Origin: Streptomyces sp. H39-S7
GTDB lineage: Bacteria > Actinomycetota > Actinomycetes > Streptomycetales > Streptomycetaceae
NCBI RefSeq assembly: GCF_027158205.1
Contig: NZ_JAPVLU010000023.1
Span: 79,731-143,730 of the forward strand
DNA length: 64,000 nt
Direction: 5' to 3'
Shown: one piece after another, positions 15,756 to 23,505 of the stretch
How the letters are laid out: the number at the start of each line of letters is the position of its first letter
Numbering within the stretch: position 1 is the first letter of the stretch
Translations under genes and position numbers: made by a program
The notes under the pieces: generated by a model
Seen by the model: the letters and a program-made list of their open reading frames with translations, nothing else
Database searches by the model: none
Told to the model about the DNA's origin: nothing

Positions 15756-17855
15756 ATGCCGTTCTGCCCCGCCTGCGGCGACGCGTCGGCGGACGATGCG
15801 CGTTTCTGCCGGAGATGCGGCCGTGACCTGGGGGCGCCGCCGATACCGGCGCAACCGCCGGCCGAGGACCAGGTTCCGCGGGCCGAGGGGCAGGCGCCAC
15901 CGGTCCCGGGGCAGGCGCCACCGGTTCCCGGGCAGCCACCGAGCCCGCCGAGCCCGCCGCCCCCGTACAGCGGGCCGTCCTACGGGCCGCCCGCGTCCGG
16001 GCCGCCGGTCTACGCCCCGCCCGCCTACGCGCCGCCGCCGTACGCACCGTCGCCCTACGCCGCGGTGCCGCAGGCGCCCTCGCCTGTGGCCCTGTTCCTG
16101 CGCCGTACCGTCTCCGGCGACTGGACGGGACCGCTGAAGGCGGCTCTGTGGCCGACCGCGGTGCTGCTGGTGTTCGCCGCGGTGCTGGCGACGCAGTCCA
16201 ACCGGCAGCTCGACACGGCCGAGGTCGGCTACGGCACGAGGCTGCGCTGCTACCTCGCCATGGTCCTCCAGGGCGTGGGCGGCGTCCTCGGCGTGAAGCT
16301 CTGGTCGAACGACAGCGATTCGTCCTACGACGACTCCGACTCGACCGCCGCCCCCCTCCTGAGCTCGACGACGCAGGACGCCATCACCCTGTCGGTCGTG
16401 CCGCTCGTGGTCACCGTCCTGTGGGCGCTCGCCCTCGTCCTGGCCCTGCGCCACCTGCGCCGCACCCAGACCGGCGCCGAGGCGGCGATCCGGGTCGCGG
16501 TGGTCTGCGCGGTCGCCGCTCTCGTCCTGGCGCTCTTCGCCCAGCCGGACTACACCGTGTCGGAGGAGAACTCCGGGGGCCGCGTCGAGGTCTCGTCGGG
16601 GCCGTTCACCGTGCTCCTGTGGGCCTTCGTGCTCAGCCTGCTGGTGGGCCTGTTCGTCCTGTGCCGCGACCGGTGGGACGGGCCGTCGGCCACCAGCCCG
16701 GGACTGGCCGCCGCGGCCCGCGCCCTGCGGGCAGCGATGCTGGCGCTCGGCACCGGCGTGGCTCTCTGCGCCGTCATCGTCCTGATCGTCCTGTCCTACC
16801 ACTCCGACGAGATGAACAGCGGGGCGTGGACGGGCGTCACGATCCTGGTCCTGAACGGCGGGGTCTCGGCCCTGGGCCTCGCCTGGGGAGTGCCGGTCGA
16901 AGCGACCCGCTCGGGAACGAGTTACGACACCGAGCGGTTCGGCCTGTCGGACCTGGACAAGTTCAACAACGGCTGGGCCGTTCCCGGGGCCGTGGCCGCG
17001 GGCGTGGTCTGCGCCCTGATCCTCGGCCTCGTGGCCGTCCGCCTCTGTGCCGACCGGCGCGAGCAGTGGCTGGCCGCCGGCTTCCACGCGGGGCTCTTCG
17101 TCCTGCTGATCGCGCTCGGGGGCGCGGAGGCCGATTACACGGAGGGCAGCAGGTCCGTGACGGTGGGGGCCGCATCCCTCGTTCCCGAGGCGCTGCTCTT
17201 CGGCTTGCTGTGGTCCTTCGGCGGGGTCCTGGCGGTGACGTTCTTCCTGCGGGTGCGCGAGGGCGGGCAGGGCGGGTGGGGCGGCTACCCACCCGGGCAC
17301 GCGCCCGCCTACCCGCCGGGCTACGGGCAGCCGGGCTATGGACAGCCCGGCCACGGACAGCCGGGCCCGCAGCCGCAGGACCAGCCGTCGGAGGACCCGC
17401 GGACACACCACCTGCAGCCGTACGAGGAGCGGCCGCACGGCGCGCCGCCCGCCGGCGGCTTCGGCGAACCGGAACTCCTGCTGGATCTCAACGCCCCGCC
17501 CGGGAAGCCGGCCCGCGCGCCCCGCAACCGGCTGCTCGTGATCGGTCTGATCATGCTCGGCGCCTTCGCGATCGGGGGCGCGGCCGCCGCGGGCGTGATG
17601 CTGTACAACCGCGACGACGACAAACCGGCCGAACCCGGCTCGTCCACGTCCTCGCCCGCCGTCCCCGGCGACGAGGCCAGTCCGTCCGACAGCGCCAGTC
17701 CGTCCGACGACGGGAGTCCGTCCGACGGTTCGAGCCCGTCCGACGACGCGAGCCCGACCGACAGCACGGCGGACACGCCCTTCGGCAGCCCGACCGACGA
17801 CCCGACCGGCGGCGCGTCCGACAACCCGGCCGGCCTCCCCAGCGGCTCCGTCTGA
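15756..17855 (+). CDS. Zinc-ribbon polytopic membrane protein (streptophobe-like)
   Basis: A protein of 699 aa. An N-terminal double-Cys zinc ribbon (CPAC then CRRC, residues 4-21) is followed by a Pro/Gly/Tyr-rich stretch (about 25-105) and about nine to eleven membrane helices (about 125-500). A second Gly/Tyr/Pro-rich cytoplasmic loop, one more helix (LLVIGLIMLGAFAIGGAAAAGVM) and a Ser/Asp/Pro repeat tail (SPSD-type units, about 640-699) complete it. This combination resembles the Streptomyces-restricted streptophobe group, but assignment is by appearance only. The outside-facing acidic tail looks like a wall-spanning linker without a folded head. No catalytic motif is seen. Confidence 0.82.
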   Translation: MPFCPACGDASADDARFCRRCGRDLGAPPIPAQPPAEDQVPRAEGQAPPVPGQAPPVPGQPPSPPSPPPPYSGPSYGPPASGPPVYAPPAYAPPPYAPSPYAAVPQAPSPVALFLRRTVSGDWTGPLKAALWPTAVLLVFAAVLATQSNRQLDTAEVGYGTRLRCYLAMVLQGVGGVLGVKLWSNDSDSSYDDSDSTAAPLLSSTTQDAITLSVVPLVVTVLWALALVLALRHLRRTQTGAEAAIRVAVVCAVAALVLALFAQPDYTVSEENSGGRVEVSSGPFTVLLWAFVLSLLVGLFVLCRDRWDGPSATSPGLAAAARALRAAMLALGTGVALCAVIVLIVLSYHSDEMNSGAWTGVTILVLNGGVSALGLAWGVPVEATRSGTSYDTERFGLSDLDKFNNGWAVPGAVAAGVVCALILGLVAVRLCADRREQWLAAGFHAGLFVLLIALGGAEADYTEGSRSVTVGAASLVPEALLFGLLWSFGGVLAVTFFLRVREGGQGGWGGYPPGHAPAYPPGYGQPGYGQPGHGQPGPQPQDQPSEDPRTHHLQPYEERPHGAPPAGGFGEPELLLDLNAPPGKPARAPRNRLLVIGLIMLGAFAIGGAAAAGVMLYNRDDDKPAEPGSSTSSPAVPGDEASPSDSASPSDDGSPSDGSSPSDDASPTDSTADTPFGSPTDDPTGGASDNPAGLPSGSV

Positions 17856-17891
17856 GGCACACCGTGAGCCGCCCGTCCGGATCCGCACCGA

Positions 17892-17922
17892 GAGCCGCCG
17901 CTCGCCTCCGGGCGGCGGCCTC
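17892..17922 (+). terminator. Hairpin after zinc-ribbon membrane protein gene
   Basis: CCGCCG (17895-17900) pairs with CGGCGG (17913-17918), with flanking bases extending the stem. It lies 40 nt after the stop codon. There is no U-tract, as is usual for Streptomyces terminators. Confidence 0.4.
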
Positions 17923-17923
17923 A

Positions 17924-17929
17924 TAGACT
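17924..17929 (+). promoter_or_regulatory. Probable -10 box for the MenJ-like gene
   Basis: TAGACT lies 42 nt before the GTG start. This is a near-ideal -10 hexamer for the housekeeping sigma factor (TAnnnT). No good -35 is visible at 17-18 nt because the terminator hairpin occupies that position. Confidence 0.4.
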
Positions 17930-17971
17930 CGGTCGGAGCCAAGACCCCTCGCCGAGACCGGAGAGCCCACC

Positions 17972-19258
17972 GTGACCGACACCGCCCTGTCCGAGAACAA
18001 GGCCGATGTGATCGTCGTCGGCGCCGGGCCCGCCGGTTCGACGACCGCGTACTACCTGGCCAAGGCGGGACTCGACGTCCTGCTCCTCGAGAAGACCGCG
18101 TTCCCGCGCGAGAAGGTCTGCGGCGACGGGCTGACCCCCCGCGCCACGAAGCAGCTCGTCGGGATGGGCATCGACATCTCCGAAGAGGCCGGGTGGCTCC
18201 GCAACAAGGGGCTGCGCATCATCGGCGGCGGCGTCCGCCTCCAGCTCGACTGGCCGGAGCTGGCCTCGTACCCGGACTACGGACTCGTCCGCAAGCGCGA
18301 GGACTTCGACGAGCTGCTCGCCCGTCAGGCCCAGAAGGCCGGCGCCCGGCTGCACGAGCGCTGCAACGTCGGTGCCCCGATCCGCGACGAGCGCACGGGC
18401 CACATCATCGGCGTCGAGGCGAAGCTCGGCGAGGAGAAGACCCCGGTCACCTTCCACGCGCCGCTGGTCGTGGCCGCCGACGGCAACTCGACGCGGCTCT
18501 CCCTGCACATGGGTCTGCACCGCCGCGAGGACCGCCCGATGGGCGTGGCCGTCCGCACGTACTTCACCTCGCCCCGCCACGACGACGACTACCTCGAATC
18601 CTGGCTGGAACTCTGGGACAAGCGCGGCACCGAGGACCGGCTGCTGCCCGGCTACGGCTGGATCTTCGGCATGGGCGACGGCACGAGCAACGTCGGCCTC
18701 GGCATCCTCAACTCGTCGAGCGCCTTCAAGGAGCTGGACTGGCGCGAGGTCCTCAAGACCTGGTGCGCCTCGATGCCCGCCGACTGGGGCTACACCGAGG
18801 AGAACCAGGTCGGCCCCATCCGCGGCGCCGCCCTCCCGATGGCCTTCAACCGCCAGCCGCACTACACCAAGGGCCTGCTGCTCGTCGGCGACGCCGGCGG
18901 CCTCGTCAACCCGTTCAACGGCGAGGGCATCGCCTATGCGATGGAATCCGGTCAGATCGCCGCCGACGTCATCGTCCAGGCCAACGCCCGCCAGACTCCC
19001 GCCCAGCGCGAACTGGCCCTGCAGAACTACCCGCGCATCCTCAAGGAGACGTACGGCGGCTATTACACGCTGGGCCGCGCCTTCGTGAAGCTGATCGGCA
19101 ACCCGCGGGTGATGAAGGTCATCACCCAGCGCGGTCTCACCCACCCGGTCCTGATGAAGTTCACGCTCAAGATGCTCGCCAACCTGACCGACCCGACTGG
19201 CGGCGACGCGATGGACCGCATCATCAACGGTCTGAGCAAGGTGGCTCCGAACTCCTAG
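17972..19258 (+). CDS. Geranylgeranyl reductase family protein, MenJ-like
   Basis: A protein of 428 aa with a GTG start after GGAGAG. The Rossmann FAD-binding motif VIVVGAGPAGSTTAYYLAKAG is at residues 14-34. EKVCGDGLTPRA and LLVGDAGGLVNPFNGEGI are the two further FAD-contact signatures of the geranylgeranyl reductase/MenJ group. Mycobacterial MenJ saturates one isoprene unit of the menaquinone tail. Location near menG, nuo and a polyprenyl synthase supports the same role here, with other isoprenoid substrates possible. The stop codon shares CTAG with the convergent AraC gene, so the two coding regions overlap by 4 bp. Confidence 0.88.
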   Translation: MTDTALSENKADVIVVGAGPAGSTTAYYLAKAGLDVLLLEKTAFPREKVCGDGLTPRATKQLVGMGIDISEEAGWLRNKGLRIIGGGVRLQLDWPELASYPDYGLVRKREDFDELLARQAQKAGARLHERCNVGAPIRDERTGHIIGVEAKLGEEKTPVTFHAPLVVAADGNSTRLSLHMGLHRREDRPMGVAVRTYFTSPRHDDDYLESWLELWDKRGTEDRLLPGYGWIFGMGDGTSNVGLGILNSSSAFKELDWREVLKTWCASMPADWGYTEENQVGPIRGAALPMAFNRQPHYTKGLLLVGDAGGLVNPFNGEGIAYAMESGQIAADVIVQANARQTPAQRELALQNYPRILKETYGGYYTLGRAFVKLIGNPRVMKVITQRGLTHPVLMKFTLKMLANLTDPTGGDAMDRIINGLSKVAPNS

Positions 19259-20052
19259 CTCGTGGGGTGTCGGGCGAACCGCGCGGGCGTGGTGCCCACG
19301 TGCCGCCGGAAGTGCCGGTTCAGGTGCGCCTGGTCGTAGAACCCCACCTCGGTGGCGATCTCGGCCGGGCGCCCGCCCGCGAGCAGCAGCTGCCGCGCCC
19401 GGTCGATGCGCAGCCCGGTCAGGTACACGTGCGGCGGCAGGCCGTACGTCTGCTTGAAGCAGCGGATCAGATGGGTGGGGTGGGAGCGCAGCAGCGCGCT
19501 CGCCTCGTGCAGGGAGATGCCTTCCGCCACCCGGGCGTCGAGCAGTTCGCGCAGCGAGACGGCCAGCCGGGCCGCTTCCTGGCCGGGCCGGCGGGTGCGG
19601 CCTGTGGCCAGGTGGACGTTCAGCCGCTCCCGGACGAAGGCCAGCCGGGACTCGCCCTCGAAGGCGTCCCCCGCGCGGCCGAGGGAGTCGTGCAGCTGCC
19701 CGATGCGGTGGCGCAGCAGCCCGTCGGTGAGGACGGGACGGTCGACGGCGGTGCCGGTCAGGGTCTCGGGCAGCACGCTTCTGTCGAGGTACAGCACCCG
19801 TTTGCGGAAACCGGCGGGAGTCGCGGTCCGGCCGTCGTGGAACACGTTGGGCGGCAGCAGCAGCGCCACGGTGTCGGTCCCGGAGGCGCCGTGCCGGTGC
19901 CGGTCGAGGCCGAAGTCCACCGACCCGTCGTCGACGATCATCAGCGTCCACGTGTCATGCGTGTGCGCGGGATAGGCGTGGTCCAGGAAGTGCGCGTGGA
20001 AGACCTCGCTGATGCCCGGGACCGCCGGCCGCCAAGCGGTGATGTCACCCAT
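19255..20052 (-). CDS. AraC family transcriptional regulator
   Basis: A protein of 265 aa from ATG 20052. A TTG at 20067 would add five residues. The N-terminal part is an AraC-type cupin sensor (FLDHAYPAHTHDTWTLMIVDDG, VALLLPPNVFHDG). The C-terminal 90 residues carry two HTHs, with family motifs SLHEASALLRSHPTHLIRCFKQTYGLPPHVYL and EIATEVGFYDQAHLNRHFRRHVGTTPARF shown here in part. The gene diverges from the cupin gene at 20128, which is its likely target. The inducer is unknown. Confidence 0.88.
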   Translation of the reverse strand: MGDITAWRPAVPGISEVFHAHFLDHAYPAHTHDTWTLMIVDDGSVDFGLDRHRHGASGTDTVALLLPPNVFHDGRTATPAGFRKRVLYLDRSVLPETLTGTAVDRPVLTDGLLRHRIGQLHDSLGRAGDAFEGESRLAFVRERLNVHLATGRTRRPGQEAARLAVSLRELLDARVAEGISLHEASALLRSHPTHLIRCFKQTYGLPPHVYLTGLRIDRARQLLLAGGRPAEIATEVGFYDQAHLNRHFRRHVGTTPARFARHPTS

Positions 20053-20127
20053 GCGAGGAACGTACAAGACCGCCGGTGACGCGCCGCGGCACGCTCAGGG
20101 GAACCAGCCGATCAGAGAGGCCTTCCC

Positions 20128-20514
20128 ATGACCATGCCCGAGACCGCCCTGCCGCCCGTCGTGAACATCGCCGCCGCGCTCGGCCGGTTCAGCGAGCAGT
20201 GGGCGCAGCGCCGGATCGCCGGCGTGAACGACTACGACGTCAAAGTCGCCAAGCTGGAGGGTGAGTTCGTCTGGCACAGCCACGAGGACACCGACGAGCT
20301 GCTGCTCGTCGTCAGCGGCCGGCTCACGGTCCGCTTCCGGGCGGGGGACGTGTTCCTCGATCCGGGGGAGTTCGTGGTCGTCCCGCGCGGGGTGGAGCAC
20401 TGCACGGCCGCGGAGGAGGAGACGGCCATCCTGCTGCTGGAGCCCGCCGGGGTCGTCAACACCGGCGACGCGGGCGGAGCGATGACGAAGGCCGCGCGCG
20501 AGTTGGAGGGCTGA
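20128..20514 (+). CDS. Small cupin-domain protein
   Basis: A protein of 128 aa with AGAGAGG 7-8 nt before ATG. A single double-stranded beta-helix fold is indicated by cupin motif 1 (WHSHEDTDELLLVVSGRL) and motif 2 (LDPGEFVVVPRGVEHC). The His, His, Glu and His metal ligands appear intact. Such proteins can be isomerases, dioxygenase-like enzymes or sensors, and no substrate is apparent. The 75-nt spacer shared with the divergent AraC gene should hold its promoter and operator. Confidence 0.85.
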   Translation: MTMPETALPPVVNIAAALGRFSEQWAQRRIAGVNDYDVKVAKLEGEFVWHSHEDTDELLLVVSGRLTVRFRAGDVFLDPGEFVVVPRGVEHCTAAEEETAILLLEPAGVVNTGDAGGAMTKAARELEG

Positions 20515-20522
20515 GAGCTGCT

Positions 20523-20562
20523 GACGCGCGCCGGGAGGCGGGTACCGCCGCCCCGGCGCGTC
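20523..20562. terminator. Bidirectional hairpin between cupin and cyclophilin genes
   Basis: An outer stem GACGC..GCCGGG pairs with CCCGGCGCGTC (two-base bulge), enclosing an inner stem GGCGG-GTA-CCGCC. It sits between two convergent genes, 9 nt after the cupin stop and 24 nt from the cyclophilin stop. Confidence 0.65.
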
Positions 20563-20585
20563 CGTCATACGTCCGCTGGTGCGGG

Positions 20586-21089
20586 TCAGTCCTTGACGAC
20601 GCCGGAGGCGGAGATGGTGACCTTGGCGGAGGTCTTGCCGCTGCGCGAGCCGTAGCCCTCGATCTTCGTCACCAGGTCCTGGCTGGCCTGGTCGGCGACC
20701 TCGCCGAAGACGACGTGCTTGCCGTCCAGGTGCGGGGTGGCCACGGTGGTGATGAAGAACTGCGAGCCGTTGGTGTTCGGCCCGGCGTTCGCCATCGACA
20801 GCAGGCCCGGCTTGGTGTGCTTGCGGGTGAAGTTCTCGTCCGCGAACTTCGCGCCGTAGATGCTCTTGCCGCCGGTGCCGTCACCGCGGGTGAAGTCGCC
20901 GCCCTGGAGCATGAAGCCCGGGATGACGCGGTGGAACGAGGAGCCCGCGTAGCCGAAGCCCTGCTCGCCGGTGGCGAGGGCGCGGAAGTTCTCGGCGGTC
21001 TTGGGCGCCACGTCGTCGTACAGGTTGAAGGTGATGCGCCCGGCGGGGGCGTCGTCGATGGTGATGTCGAAGTACACGCTGATGGTCAT
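20586..21089 (-). CDS. Cyclophilin-type peptidyl-prolyl cis-trans isomerase
   Basis: A protein of 167 aa, the usual length of single-domain cyclophilins. The signature FHRVIPGFMLQGGDFTRGDGTGG contains the catalytic Arg and Phe/Gln residues, and NTNGSQFFIT and LDGKHVVFGEV are the other conserved blocks. There is no signal peptide, so it acts in the cytoplasm and accelerates Xaa-Pro isomerisation. The ATG at 21089 is preferred; another ATG three codons upstream (21098) has worse spacing to the AGGATGGGG region. Confidence 0.93.
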   Translation of the reverse strand: MTISVYFDITIDDAPAGRITFNLYDDVAPKTAENFRALATGEQGFGYAGSSFHRVIPGFMLQGGDFTRGDGTGGKSIYGAKFADENFTRKHTKPGLLSMANAGPNTNGSQFFITTVATPHLDGKHVVFGEVADQASQDLVTKIEGYGSRSGKTSAKVTISASGVVKD

Positions 21090-21171
21090 GCCCCCCATCC
21101 TGACACCCCGACCCCCCACCAGCCGATTCCCGCCCCCCCAGCACGCCCCCCGTCTGCTGTGACCTGCCCTT

Positions 21172-21573
21172 TCACAGGGTGAACCAGACGAACTTCCCCG
21201 GCCCCGCGTCGGTGGCCCGCACCCCCCACTCGGTGGCACAGTCCCCGATGAGCGCCAGCCCCCGCCCCGACTCGTCACCCCCCTCGGCCGCCCGCCCGGC
21301 GGGCAGCCCGGGCGCGGAGTCGTGCACGAGGACGCGCAGCGTCCCGGAGGCGTCGGCCCGGGTCCATTCGGCGGACAGCGTGACGGGTATCGAACAGCCG
21401 CTGCTGTGGCACGCGTTGACGGCGTTGGTCACGACCTCGGACGTCAACAGCAGCGCGGTATCGGTGAGATCGTCCCGCCGCGCACTCCGCAGAAGCGCGC
21501 GCACGGCCTCACGAGCGGACCGCACCCAGACGGGATCGGGCGGGAAGACGAGAGAAAAGTCGGGTCCTGGCAT
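21172..21573 (-). CDS. ATP-binding (anti-sigma-like HATPase) protein
   Basis: A protein of 133 aa with GGAGG 9 nt before ATG. It is a HATPase_c_2 domain: the N-box reads LLTSEVVTNAVNAC (EVVTNA) and the G-boxes read LVHDSAPGLP and ESGRGLALIGDCATEWGV. Streptomyces encodes many such RsbW/SpoIIAB-like proteins beside WhiJ-like HTH and DUF397 genes, and this is that arrangement, with the HTH gene divergent 218 nt away. The target sigma factor or protein is unknown. The 218-nt spacer presumably contains both promoters, but I see no clear operator. Confidence 0.86.
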   Translation of the reverse strand: MPGPDFSLVFPPDPVWVRSAREAVRALLRSARRDDLTDTALLLTSEVVTNAVNACHSSGCSIPVTLSAEWTRADASGTLRVLVHDSAPGLPAGRAAEGGDESGRGLALIGDCATEWGVRATDAGPGKFVWFTL

Positions 21574-21791
21574 GACGCGATGCCTCCGGGTGTCCGGTTG
21601 CCCTCAAGGTATTGACGTGGGGTCAACTCGCCCTGGAGTAGCGGTGTGGCTCCGCCGCAAGGGGGCGAGTTGGTCAGACGGTAGAGAACAGCGTGTAGCG
21701 ATTGCAACCTAATCGCCGGAAGTGCTCCGAACGAGTGGACCGCGCCCCCGGCCGACGGGCAGACTGCGCATGATCCGTCGAGGAGGTAGTG

Positions 21792-22682
21792 ATGGGCCTG
21801 AGGTCCAACCCGTCGCAACGGCAGCGCCGCTTGGGTGCCGAACTGCGCAGGCTTCGCGAGTTGAGCGGCATGTCCGCCACCGACGCCGGAGCCCTCGCCG
21901 GGCTGGGTCGCGCCCACATGAGCCACATCGAAATGGGACGTACGGCCATCCCCGAGGAAAAACTGCGCGCCCTGGCGGATGCCTATGGTTGCAACAGTCG
22001 GACCTTGGTCGATGCGCTGGTTGAGATGGGACAGGCGACAGGCAAGGGATGGTGGACGGAATTCCGCGACTCCCACTCCGCGCCCGCGCTCGACCTGGCC
22101 GAAATTGAGGCCGATTGCACGGCTCATCGGAGCTTCGAGTGGGTCTTCGTGCAGGGTCTGCTGCAGACGCCCGAGTACATGCGTGCCCTGTTCGAGATCG
22201 GCAACCGCGACGCCGGCTCAGACGAGCTGGACCGGGCGGTGGATTTCCGGCTCCGGCGACAGCAGATCCTCAAAGGCGGCTCACGCAGGAGGCTGCACAT
22301 GGTGATCCACGAAGCCGCGCTGCACATGCAGTTCGTAGGCGCCGACATCATGCGCCACCAGATCGAGCACCTTGTCGAGCTGGCCCGGCTTCCGGACATC
22401 CGGATCCAGATCCTGCCCTTCAGCGCCCAGACCTACCCGGCGGCCTTCGGCACGCCCTTCGCTCTGTTCGATTCGGTGGCGCCCGAGCTGGGCACCGTCT
22501 ACGTGGAGCATCCCGTGGCACCGCTCTTCCTCGGCGAACCGGATCACCTGACCGAGTTCACGGATGCGTTCGAACGGCTGAGTACGGTGGCCCTACCACC
22601 GCTCGACCCCGAACCCGAGTCCAAGTTTTACGCACGGAGGGACTCCCTGGGGCTGGTTCAGCACCTGCTCTACCGCATGTGA
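21792..22682 (+). CDS. WhiJ-like HTH regulator (XRE HTH plus DUF5753)
   Basis: A protein of 296 aa. The ATG at 21792 is chosen over a GTG three bases upstream because GAGGAGG lies 5 nt before it. An XRE HTH is at residues 10-65 (LRRLRELSGMSATDAGALAGLGRAHMSHIEMG in part). DUF5753 follows (FVQGLLQTPEYMRALF, ADIMRHQIEHLVELA, VYVEHP). These developmental regulators usually act with a DUF397 protein, which is encoded 11 nt downstream, and often with an anti-sigma-like ATPase, encoded divergently. The codon use and GC content are slightly lower than in neighbours, in line with a mobile-like paralogous family. Confidence 0.9.
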   Translation: MGLRSNPSQRQRRLGAELRRLRELSGMSATDAGALAGLGRAHMSHIEMGRTAIPEEKLRALADAYGCNSRTLVDALVEMGQATGKGWWTEFRDSHSAPALDLAEIEADCTAHRSFEWVFVQGLLQTPEYMRALFEIGNRDAGSDELDRAVDFRLRRQQILKGGSRRRLHMVIHEAALHMQFVGADIMRHQIEHLVELARLPDIRIQILPFSAQTYPAAFGTPFALFDSVAPELGTVYVEHPVAPLFLGEPDHLTEFTDAFERLSTVALPPLDPEPESKFYARRDSLGLVQHLLYRM

Positions 22683-22693
22683 GAGGGAGATCA

Positions 22694-22891
22694 ATGACGG
22701 ATCGGATCTGGCAGAAGTCGAGTTTCAGTGGCACGGGGATATCCGACAACTGCCTCGAAGTGATGGCCGCCCCCACGGGCCAAGTCCACTTCCGTGAGAG
22801 CGACCGCCCCGGCGAGATCCTCACCACCACGCCCGCCCGTTGGGCGGCGTTCCTGCGAAGGATCAAGGCTGACGAGGTCGGCGCGTTGTAG
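22694..22891 (+). CDS. DUF397 small protein
   Basis: A protein of 65 aa with a GAGGGAG site before ATG, 11 nt after the HTH gene. The DUF397 hallmarks are WQKSSFSGTGISDNCLEV and VHFRESDRPG, followed by a short FLRRIK end. The family pairs with WhiJ-like HTH proteins and modulates them during Streptomyces development. It was too short for some gene finders. Its last 29 nt overlap the convergent XRE gene. Confidence 0.9.
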   Translation: MTDRIWQKSSFSGTGISDNCLEVMAAPTGQVHFRESDRPGEILTTTPARWAAFLRRIKADEVGAL

Positions 22892-23306
22892 CCGGCTGGG
22901 GCGCGGTGGCTGAGGTCAGAGCCCCGCGAAGTGGTGCGTCTGCGCGGGGAGGGGGGAGGCTCCCGGCGCTGCGCGCCTGCCGGTGGGCAGGCCCGCTGCG
23001 CGGCCCGCGCGCCTCGAAGCACAGCGAACCCAGCTCGTGCCCCGGCGTCAGACGGACGTCGGAGTCCAGTGCGGCGGCCAGCGTGCGGAGCAGCACTATC
23101 GTCGGCTCGGTGCCGCCTTCTTCGATGCACTCGATGTCGTCCTGCGTCATGCCGGCCCGCGCCGCCAGCTCTCCCGTGCTGAGGCCGAGGGCCTCGCGGC
23201 GGTCATACAGGGCTTTGCCGAACGCCAGGGACTCTCGGATCGCGATCCGCTCGGGATCCTCGGCCTCAAGGCCGGAGGGAACCCAGCGGGTGTGCCGGCT
23301 TGCCAT
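22863..23306 (-). CDS. XRE family HTH regulator
   Basis: A protein of 147 aa from the ATG at 23306, with GGGAGG 5 nt upstream. Residues about 25-90 form a helix-turn-helix of the type found in antitoxins and small regulators (ALGLSTGELAARAGMTQDDIECIEEGG then LAAALDSDVRLTPG). From about residue 95 the sequence is Arg/Pro/Ala-rich and low in complexity, and ends inside the convergent DUF397 gene, so the tail may not be functional. No adjacent toxin is seen. It may form part of the neighbouring developmental regulator cluster. Confidence 0.8.
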   Translation of the reverse strand: MASRHTRWVPSGLEAEDPERIAIRESLAFGKALYDRREALGLSTGELAARAGMTQDDIECIEEGGTEPTIVLLRTLAAALDSDVRLTPGHELGSLCFEARGPRSGPAHRQARSAGSLPPPRADAPLRGALTSATAPQPATTRRPRQP

Positions 23307-23438
23307 TACGCCTCCCGCCAACTCGCCCACTGGTCATTCCTTCCACCCCAAACCCCTCATCCGCCGCCGGACGAACAACGGTGAGGAGTGACCAGGAGTA
23401 ACGGCGCAACCTTCTCAACGCCAGGGTCCGCCCACCCG

Positions 23439-23477
23439 AAAGGGCCGCCGGCCCGAGCGGTGGGGCGGCGGCCCTTT
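23439..23477. terminator. Strong hairpin downstream of NlpC/P60 gene
   Basis: AAAGGGCCGCC (23439-23449) and GGCGGCCCTTT (23467-23477) are perfect 11-bp arms. On the minus strand the stem ends in a short U run, 29 nt after the NlpC/P60 stop codon. Confidence 0.75.
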
Positions 23478-23505
23478 GTGGGGGGAAGCGGGGGAGCGGG
23501 GTGGG

